Shown here: positions 56,875-64,000 of the stretch, piece after piece
Layout of the letters: the number at the start of each line of letters is the position of its first letter
Position numbering within the stretch: the first letter of the stretch is position 1
NCBI GenBank assembly: GCA_014706385.1
Contig: JACGZH010000005.1
Coordinates: 868,001 to 932,000, forward strand
Reading direction: 5' to 3'
Source: Phaffia rhodozyma
Taxonomy: Eukaryota; Basidiomycota; Tremellomycetes; Cystofilobasidiales; Mrakiaceae
Length of the DNA: 64,000 bases
Program-made: the position numbers and the translations under genes
The notes under the pieces: generated by a model
What the model was told of the DNA's origin: nothing
Databases searched by the model: none
What the model saw: only the letters and a program-made list of their open reading frames with translations

Positions 56875-59800
56875 TCAAACAGTGGCTCGATTCAAGGGTG
56901 AAGTCGACGGTTGGAAATCCACAAGAGGGGAAGAAAGGAAGAAAGATAATTTGGAGCATACATCAGCCGGAAGTTTAGCTATCGACGCAGAGATTGCTCT
57001 AGCCTTGGTCTCTAGTGAAGGTTCAATCGATAGCGAGAGCAATATTGGGTCTGACTGATCAGGTGGTGTATCTACAATGCAAACAAATAGATACATCGGT
57101 CAATCAGTTCGGAGTCTCTAATTTCGAACGCTTGTCTTTGATCGACAGAAGATGCCGTCCTACGAGAAGAGACAAACCTTCAGCCAAACCACCTTCCATG
57201 GATTCTAAAGCTTCCAAAACTTGGCTCAGGTTTCGTCCGATAGCGCTATTGTACAAAAGGTTCCTCAATGCGACCTTGATCACTTCCGTCACCAAAGTCT
57301 CACAATCACCCTCCGAGTCTCCTGACAACAAGTTCTCTCCCGCTGCCACCGTCGGTGCCGTTGTCGAGAATGACTTTGAAGGGTTCGGGTAGTGGTACAC
57401 AACAGGAGGAAGGGATTGGATAAACTCAGTGAATCGACAGAGTTGAGTGAGTATCGATAAGAGAAGAGATCGGAGGGTCGGATGAAGGAACATCAAGATC
57501 GATCGGGATGGAGGATCTAAACGTCGCGTTTTTTTATTTTCAACGAGTGTCAGTCAACTCCGCGAAGGACTTGAGCGCATCCAAACACAGAAAAAGGAAA
57601 CTCACTCTGGACGTCGGCAGTTCGATTCCACTCAGTCCAACTATGATCGACGACGTGATCAAAGTAAACCTGATCAACCAATTCTAACGCGCTCTTCACC
57701 CGTCCAACCATCGCCCAAGTATGTTCTATACAGGATGTGCACACCGGCAGGAAAGAGATTCGATAAGCATAGATGTCGAGATGGTTTAACAGACCTAGCG
57801 ATAAAAAAAAGTTAAAAAACGAACGGATAGGCCATGAGTCTTTCGACCCGTCTGTCCCTGTTATGAGCTCGCGGATGAATTCGGCATTACACTCGGCGAG
57901 GTCTAAAACCTGTTGCGCCAGCATATAACGATCATCCGCTGCAGCTCTTTAAAGAAGAAACCGAGGAGAGAACGCGACGTAAGATTTAGATCCGCGAAAA
58001 GCTAATCATAATGAACAACCGGGTCAAGACAAACCTGTACAGCTCGACTTGAACTTCAATAAGTGGCAAGAGCCAAGTTGAATCACCAAGTTTTCCGGCT
58101 GGGCCACCACCTCTCTCGGATAGTTCGTCTAAAGACAAAAGGACCCATACGCGCACCAAGACATCCAGAACGAATTCTGACCGATCACCTATAAATCTCA
58201 TGCCCCGTCAGGATATGAAAGTCAACGTCTGTACTTTCAACGGTCTAAAGGACGAAAAGATAACTTACCGGATGCGGAGTCTTCCCTAAATCGCTTTTTA
58301 CCCTTCGGAGTGATAGACGAACCTAAACCGACGATTAGCCTGACGAGATCTTCCGGTCCTGAACGTCTATAGTGATAAGGCTAATCTCGAAGCAAGCGAA
58401 TCTATTAATTCGTCTTTCATTTGACCTACAAACATAGAGAAATATCAGTACTGGAGAACTAGCTGAAAACCGATTCGATTCGAGCAAGACGAAAGATGCG
58501 CACTAGATTTTTCTGGGTCAGGTGATAAAGCAGGCGGATGTGAGCCTGTACATAGATGGAAAGATAGACTTGGCTGAGCCTCTAGGAAAGAGGTTTGAGG
58601 AAGTGTGACAAGGAGAGCTCGGTTGGCTGTGTATGCGACCGAGACGGGGACTAGGAGCCAGCGACCATCATAGATGTCAAACACTGCGTACACAAAAGGA
58701 AGAGCAAAGAGAAGAACTCACAGGCCAACCGTCCAGCTTTTGACCTGATTTGGATAGGACTCCATCCCGGATGGTCCGACAAATCACGACTTTATACAGA
58801 CGTATATCGAAAATTTGAATATTTAGCGTCACTCGCTTCACAAAAGAGACATGATAAACATGGTTTGTAAGACCTACAGATTGATGCCTCGTGATAATCC
58901 AACGGTCTCTGTCGAATGTGAATCGCCAGAGTCTGTATCAATGACAGTCATCAACGCAACAGGCTCATTTAAACCGATGATTGGCTCGAATGCAATGATG
59001 GTCGCTCCCTGAAAAGATCGAGACATTGAATATACTGCGGTCTGAAAGATTGCCAAAATAACACATTTCAAGAAACAGAATTAGCAACAATCAGTTTAGG
59101 TGTGGAGAGAAGTGTCTGTGAGCGCATCAGACTTACAGCTCCTGACTGATCACCAGATCCTGGTCCCTTGGAGGATGCATTTGAGAACGACAAGAACGTA
59201 TCAGAGGATTCAATCTCTTTCTTTTCGATATCCCATATGTGGATACTCGACCCGTCTTCTGATGGAAATCCTTCGTGCATATCTGTCTCTGTTGGGTCAA
59301 GAAAGACCGAGAGAAGCTTGAAAGCTCGGTTCGGATTTAACTCAGGGGTCTCATATGGAATGGGCGAACTGCCTGATTCGGGATCAGTGAAGGCAATGTG
59401 GGTGAGAATAAAGGAAGAGGAGAGGATGAGGCCTGAGTCGTTTGATTGGACATTAGTCGAGGATGAGGAAGTCGGAGGTTGGGATGGGTCGGACGCATCA
59501 AATAGAACGCGTGGTAGTAGTTTACTTGTCACACCTTATCGTGCCCAGTCATCAGCGCGAGTACAATGAAATCATATAGGAGACTCAGCTGGGTTGTACT
59601 ACAATTCAATCTTATATCAAGAGACAAGAGAAAAGACAACACTTACTGGCTTCCTCGCCTAATAAGTCCACCCTGATCTCCACTAAATCAATCCATCTCT
59701 CATCGGTGGGTTTTTGATCGGCCTCCCCGATTGATCCTTTATGTTCTAAGGGAGCATCCAAAGGCGGAATAGGATTAGGTATCGATCCATCGCCCATCTC

Positions 59801-61326
59801 GTCAACCGCTCCTCTAGTTGATGGGTTCTCTAGACCAGGGATTGATAAATCGAGACCCAGCCCAGATAGCAAGTTTGCGGTCGACGGCTGGGTAGAGAGA
59901 GAGGTGGATTCTTGATGAGAAGGGAGAAGTGTCGAGTGAGTGGCGAGGTAGATTGAGGTATCTTTGATATCAGATATGTAAATCAAGCCGAGAGCGTCAA
60001 CTGCATCAGATGATACTCAGGTAACACGGGTAGGTGTTGATACGGAATGGAAAAAAGCTAGCGCGCGTACCTTCTCCTCTAATCCAAAGTCGACCTCTTC
60101 TCACCCGTCGTCTTCTTCCTTCTGCAGTCCCGGAGTTTGAAGCCGATCCAGCGCCATCGAGACCCGAAAAGTTTCCATCATCCGCTGCCCCCCATACGCT
60201 CACTGTGTGTGCGTCAATCTTGCACTTTAAAAACCTGAGTTGACTTTGCTGTTGATGCGGATGATAGAGAACGATAGAGTGAGTGCATGTGAGGATGAGA
60301 AATGTCGGAGGCGGCGGAAGTGAGGAGGAAGATGCGAGGTGAGACGTCATCGGGAAGGTTGGCGGCCCGGCGTATGGTAGACGGTAGAATGAGGATGAGG
60401 AGATATTTGTAGTTGATAGGTGCGGATGGTTGATTGTCGATGACGATCCAACTGATTCATTCTCTTTCTTGATAGAATTCATACTCGACGGGGAAGCAAC
60501 AGTCCATTGCCGATCTCCTCCCAACCAGAGAAAGTCAACTACCTCTTCTCCTGATCCAAGCGCCCACCATTCTCGAACCGACCAATCTTCCTTCTTTCGT
60601 CCTCTTCCTTTGACATCCCAAAGCGCCAAGGTTCCTCCAGTGTCCTCGCATAGTGTTTGACCTGAGGGAACAAGAGGGAAGTCGATGGATTTGGAGCTGG
60701 AATCAGGAGAAGGGAGTAGAGGGAAGAACGCTAAAAGATGTCGAGAGTTTGGAGAGAACGATATGTTTGTCGGCGAAGAGTGAGGAAGAGGAAAGGGAGG
60801 GAGAGGAAGATCAAAGATTCCATTTGTCCGAGAAGACCCTTTAGAGCAGGAAGATGAGGAGCTCGGCCCGGAAGAAAGCGGATACGCTTTCAGTGAAGGT
60901 AAATGAGCTGTCGATGGGAACACTGAGACATTCTGAGAGGACACAGCTAATGTACTGTAGGTGTTGTCCAAAAACAACATAGTTGATGATGGCGAGCGAA
61001 TCAGAAGCAAAGAAGGAATCATCAAAAGAAAAAAGAAGCAGGTGTTGTCAAGAAGACTTCGGAGATCCCGGAAACATCAGACGCGTCGATCGAGACAAAA
61101 GCTTACCTGTGTTGACGAGGGATCCCATATGGACTGGCATGAAAGGAATTGACTGTCTCGTTGACTACCATCTGTCAAGATGCGAGAGAGTACAGAGAAA
61201 CAGATGGAAGACAGAATGTAAGAATACTGGATGAATGCTACAAAGATGAGCCGTTAGGAATGATGGGGGAAGATGGGGAAACAAGAAATCACTCACGTGA
61301 CCGGGATGACACGGCCGCTTCGCCAT
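56875..61326 (-). CDS. MED16: Mediator tail subunit 16-like protein (MED16/SIN4)
   Basis: Large, intron-split gene. Proposed start at 61326 (MAKRPCHPGH), joined to MVVNETVNSFHASPYGIPRQH and then STLAVSSQNVSVFPS, with phases agreeing. The N-terminal half is beta-propeller-like: NISFSPNSRHLLAFFP, GGTLALWDVKGRG, WSVREWWALGSGEEVVDFLWLGG, RQWTVASPSSM and PTFLILTCTHSIVLYH. These resemble basidiomycete MED16 N-terminal repeats. The C-terminal half is alpha-helical (VLDLAECNAEFIRELI, LGLLNHLDIYAYRI, LVTEVIKVALRNLLYNSAIGRNLSQVLEAL). MED16 belongs to the Mediator tail that contacts activators. The last exon is uncertain: the frame can stop at 57104, or a 58-nt intron (GTTCGA...TTGTAG) can lead to a final exon ending at 56875. 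I prefer the latter because KARAISASIAKLPADV looks coding. Confidence 0.68.
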
Positions 61327-61422
61327 TTTACCTTCACCCTTGTCCTCGTCCTCGTCCTCATCCGACCATCGACCATCTCCTTTATATTGACGGCCCATTC
61401 ACTCTTGTACAACACACACATC
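61327..61422. promoter_or_regulatory. 96-bp shared promoter, MED16-like / small mitochondrial protein gene
   Basis: Only 96 bp separate the two proposed divergent ATGs. It contains a CTCGTC direct repeat (61342-61360) and a TTTATATTG TATA-like element near 61380. The actual MED16 transcription start may lie inside the neighbouring gene's 5' region. Confidence 0.45.
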
Positions 61423-61969
61423 ATGCTTGCCTCACAGACAGCTCAATCAGTCTTCCGATCGGCCAGGCTATCTTCATCTAGGTCGGCTGTCATGAAGCCG
61501 GTCAAGAGATCGTACGCTCAGTACGACAACCGAACGTTTTCTGAGAAGTACTCTGTCTTCATCGTTCGTTCCGTTCTCTCGATCTTGGCCTCGCTCGTCC
61601 TTATCGTCGAACTGCATACTTGATCATCTACTGTTGAGAGATTATGTTTGTCAGAGGAAGCTTATGTTCGTTTTTATGTAACTTCCTCATGGTTTCTTTC
61701 TCGAACGCATGGCCATCTAGCTCGCTGGAGCTGCCGCTGCTTCCTTAGTGGTTCGTCCTGTCTGGATTTGGTTTACTCTTTGTGTTTCATTATCTGATAA
61801 TCTTCTTGCTTTCCTATTGTATTTGGATCTCCAACAGGCTATTATCTTCACTAGACCTGCAAGCCCTTCCTCCGGAGCGGGCACTCAACCCGCTGGTTCG
61901 GCTGCCGATACCATGGGAGCCTCACCCGCCGGGGTCCAGACGCCCCCTCCTGAGTACAAGGCCAAGTGA
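61423..61969 (+). CDS. Small single-pass protein, probably mitochondrial
   Basis: Three exons, 61423-61563, 61721-61747 (27 nt) and 61838-61969, encode 99 aa. I do not recognise a family. The N-terminus (MLASQTAQSVFRSARLSSSR) has Arg, Ser and Ala and no acidic residues for about 35 positions, like a mitochondrial presequence. A possible cleavage site lies near KRSYAQ. A short hydrophobic segment formed across two introns (YSVFILAGAAAASLAIIF) could span a membrane. The tail is Pro/Gly/Ala-rich and ends PPPEYKAK. Size and layout fit an inner-membrane accessory or assembly subunit, but no function should be assigned. Confidence 0.7.
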
Positions 61970-62499
61970 GATTGATAAAAAGTGTGCGTTGAGCTTTATT
62001 ATATTTCTCATGAAACCTCTTAGTTCCTCTCCACCCATCAGCTTACAACCTCTCTGAATTTTATCCTGGGTATATGCATGCGTTTTGAGCTGTTCTTTAG
62101 ATACAAAAGTCGTTGACGTCACTTTCAAACCCAATCTGCCCACTGCACTGTATCCAGTTTATCAAGCCAAAAGTTCTCCGATCATCGACGTTTATCTGTC
62201 TCTGATAAGACAAAACATCACCCAAGAGAGAGGCAAAGCACTTGATAGAATAGACAATGCCCGGAAATTTGAAACGTCGTTCAAGGGTAACATAAAGTAA
62301 GGGGTATGACGTAATTGGCAAGAAGTATGTCTACAGAGGACTATCTAAACTTGAGAGAGAGAGAAAGGCAAGGTTGTCGATCTCTGAACAAAGAGAGGAT
62401 GATGGCGTATAAGGAACGATCTAGAGGGTCGTGAAAGTCGTAAGAGGAGATATCTAAAGAAAGGGTTTACAGTAAAAGAGAGAAAAAGACACCCGACGT
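61970..62499. other. Convergent intergenic region, small mitochondrial gene / kinesin-3
   Basis: 530 bp of 3' flank. Short open frames only; nothing recognised. Confidence 0.55.
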
Positions 62500-64000
62500 T
62501 CAGTATTTCCTTTCCAATGTCGACCTCCAGCTCTGCTTGTCCTTCTCGCTTCCGGCCTGGAGGACGTATGAGTTTGAGCTTGTGAACAGTGTGAACGCAA
62601 ATTTCCGACCCAGCAGATCTTCGACCTCCGGACTCGACACCACGCTTGGTCCTTCTTCAGCAGTCTGGGAAGCGAGACTGATTACTGAAGCCTCATCGCC
62701 TGCAGCCGCCGTCTCGTATAGATGCAAGTAAGATCTGAGGGTAAATAAAAACAGGTCGCACCATTCGGATTCAGAGATGTGTACTCAGACTCTAACAAGA
62801 TATTTGACCGGACACACTTACCCTCGGAGAATGCAGTATCTTTTCGCCCAGATGTTGTTTGGCGCGTCGGTGAGGATCTACGTTGAAAGACGATAGATTT
62901 AAGAAGGTCAGTCAACGAGTCAGCTCTGCTAAGGTTGGAATATGAAACACAAGACAGCGCACATTGAGCCAGCCCTTCTTAGCGACTTTGTCTCTGTACA
63001 AGATCCAAACGTAAAGTTGCCATCGATGAGATGTACACCGAATGTATCGGATAGAGTCAGAATAAAGCCTATAGATGATAGCAAAAGATGATATCACATA
63101 CGATCGTGGAAGTAAAGTCACTTGAGGAACAAGCTTGGGCACCAGATCGTTGATGTCCATATACTTGGCCAAGATCGATAGGCTGGGATCGGATGCATGA
63201 TGATTCAGCATGCGCTATAGAAGAACAACCAGGTGTGTTAAGGTCTCGTCAGCACTTATCACGAGGCTATCTATGAATGAGCATAGAACCTCACTCTTTG
63301 TTTCGATCCAAACTTGTTCCAAAGACCAAGTGACCGACGCAAAAGATCGACCTCTTGCGCGGAGTCTAATGTTCTCGAGATTGGCTCCTCCTCATAGGCA
63401 GTGAGTAACGCCTTAATGACTCTCACGTCCGCCGCATTCTTCTCTGTTTCCATCAGCCGGAATCGCCCCTGGACTATACTAACCCCTCTAGGTTTCCAAT
63501 CAGATGGAAGGATCTCTTCCCCTCGAACGTAGGCTTCCGAGGTATCTAGCCGCCAAAGGTCGTTTGCAGAGCGCGTTGTGGGCGGAGTGAGAGAAAGGTT
63601 GAAGATCGAGCTGGATCGGGAAAGAAGGCGCGCTGAGCTAAAGAAACCGACATCGAAAAACCCCGGGCCGGATGCTCCTCGTCTTAGTATTCGAACGGCT
63701 ATATCTTGAGTAAACGTCGCAGGCTCTTCACATGTCGATATCTCAATTGAGAACGTGAAACGGAGAACGACCCGTTGGTTAGAGGCTGTAGGTCGATTGA
63801 GCGAAGATGAATTATGCAGAGAGGAATTCCAAAAGCCTTCTACAGAAAGAGAGCTAGAACCATCGGGCAAACACTCCACCGAATCAGTCCCATCGGAATC
63901 AAGTTTCAGTTCGATGGAAGATCCTTGATGAAACTCTATAGTTTGGCCCTTGTCATCGAGCAACCGAACATGCCCTAACGACATACTGGACACTTTTACC
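62500..64000 (-). CDS. Kinesin-3 (UNC-104/KIF1 type), C-terminal part, cut by the window edge
   Basis: The frame is open at 64000 (KVSSMSLGHVRLLDDKGQ) and the motor domain lies beyond the window. Visible parts are VRLLDDKGQTIEF, then VEGFWNSSLHNSSSLNRPTASNQRVVLRFTFSIEIS and CEEPATFTQDIAVRILRR. These match the DUF3694/KIF1 region after the FHA domain and stalk. Next come WRLDTSEAYVRGEEILPSDWKPRGVSIVQGRFRLMETEKN, and the exons RMLNHHASDPSLSILAKYMDI and VAKKGWLNVR. A C-terminal PH domain follows, ending KFAFTLFTSSNSYVLQAGSEKDKQSWRSTLERKY. The PH domain binds phosphoinositides on cargo vesicles or endosomes. Kinesin-3 drives plus-end vesicle transport. Four or five exons are visible. Confidence 0.85.

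Noticed and set aside
59507..59512. ACGCGT motif inside the MED16-like gene
   Set aside because: A single copy within a coding exon, not near any start codon. One chance hit is expected at this scale.
61081..61086. ACGCGT motif about 340 bp upstream of the small mitochondrial gene
   Set aside because: A single copy inside an intron of the MED16-like gene, next to a gene without an evident cell-cycle role.
1..64000. A biosynthetic gene cluster or defence-like system around the P450
   Set aside because: The neighbours (VPS74, CTF18, JEN1) are housekeeping or transport genes with no shared pathway, and no synthase, reductase or cluster regulator is present.

Overview
The window is nuclear DNA of an intron-rich fungus, most likely a basidiomycetous yeast. 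A Tremellomycete or Cystofilobasidiales lineage (Phaffia/Xanthophyllomyces type) would fit, but the species is an inference. The evidence is short GT-AG introns of about 50-150 nt in nearly every gene, CTAAC/CTGAC-like branch sites, moderate GC content, C-rich codon usage, and basidiomycete-style versions of NDC80, CTF18, HAP3, ZDS, JEN1 and MED16. I found no operons, phage, CRISPR arrays, transposons, rRNA or convincing tRNA genes. It looks like an ordinary, compact chromosomal segment of 22 protein genes, the last one cut by the right edge.

Layout, left to right: FAR-17a/AIG1-like membrane hydrolase (+); NDC80 kinetochore protein (+); KHA1-type K+/H+ antiporter (-); Ser-rich unknown protein (-); YPI1 phosphatase-1 inhibitor (+); VMA21 V-ATPase assembly factor (-); POF1/NMNAT-like nucleotidyltransferase (+); LRR protein (+); ARO8-type aminotransferase (+); amino-acid permease (-); ATM1 mitochondrial ABC exporter (-); RBG1/DRG1 GTPase (-); ZDS-type PP2A regulator with a 29-Gln tract (-); VPS74/GOLPH3 (+); cytochrome P450 (+); CTF18 clamp-loader subunit (+); JEN1-type carboxylate permease (-); HAP3/NF-YB (-); mitochondrial ribosomal protein uL11m (+); MED16-like Mediator subunit (-); a small putative mitochondrial membrane protein (+); and the C-terminal part of a kinesin-3 (-).

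The genes are mostly unrelated housekeeping functions. Two points tie some of them together. First, NDC80 (mitosis) and CTF18 (sister-chromatid cohesion and replication) both carry ACGCGT (MluI cell-cycle box) motifs upstream: two copies in 41 bp and four copies in 53 bp. This suggests MBF-type G1/S control. Second, several genes can only be read correctly if one accepts extremely small exons. These are 4 nt in HAP3, 3 nt in the amino-acid permease, 11 nt in ARO8, 13 nt in KHA1, and 14, 15 and 17 nt in RBG1. HAP3 also needs a GC-AG intron. These micro-exons restore strongly conserved residues and are the most unusual feature of the window.

Exon boundaries were worked out by hand from frame, GT-AG signals and family conservation. 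Those given as coordinates were checked base by base; the rest are approximate. Gene spans run from start codon to stop codon including introns; UTRs are not delimited.
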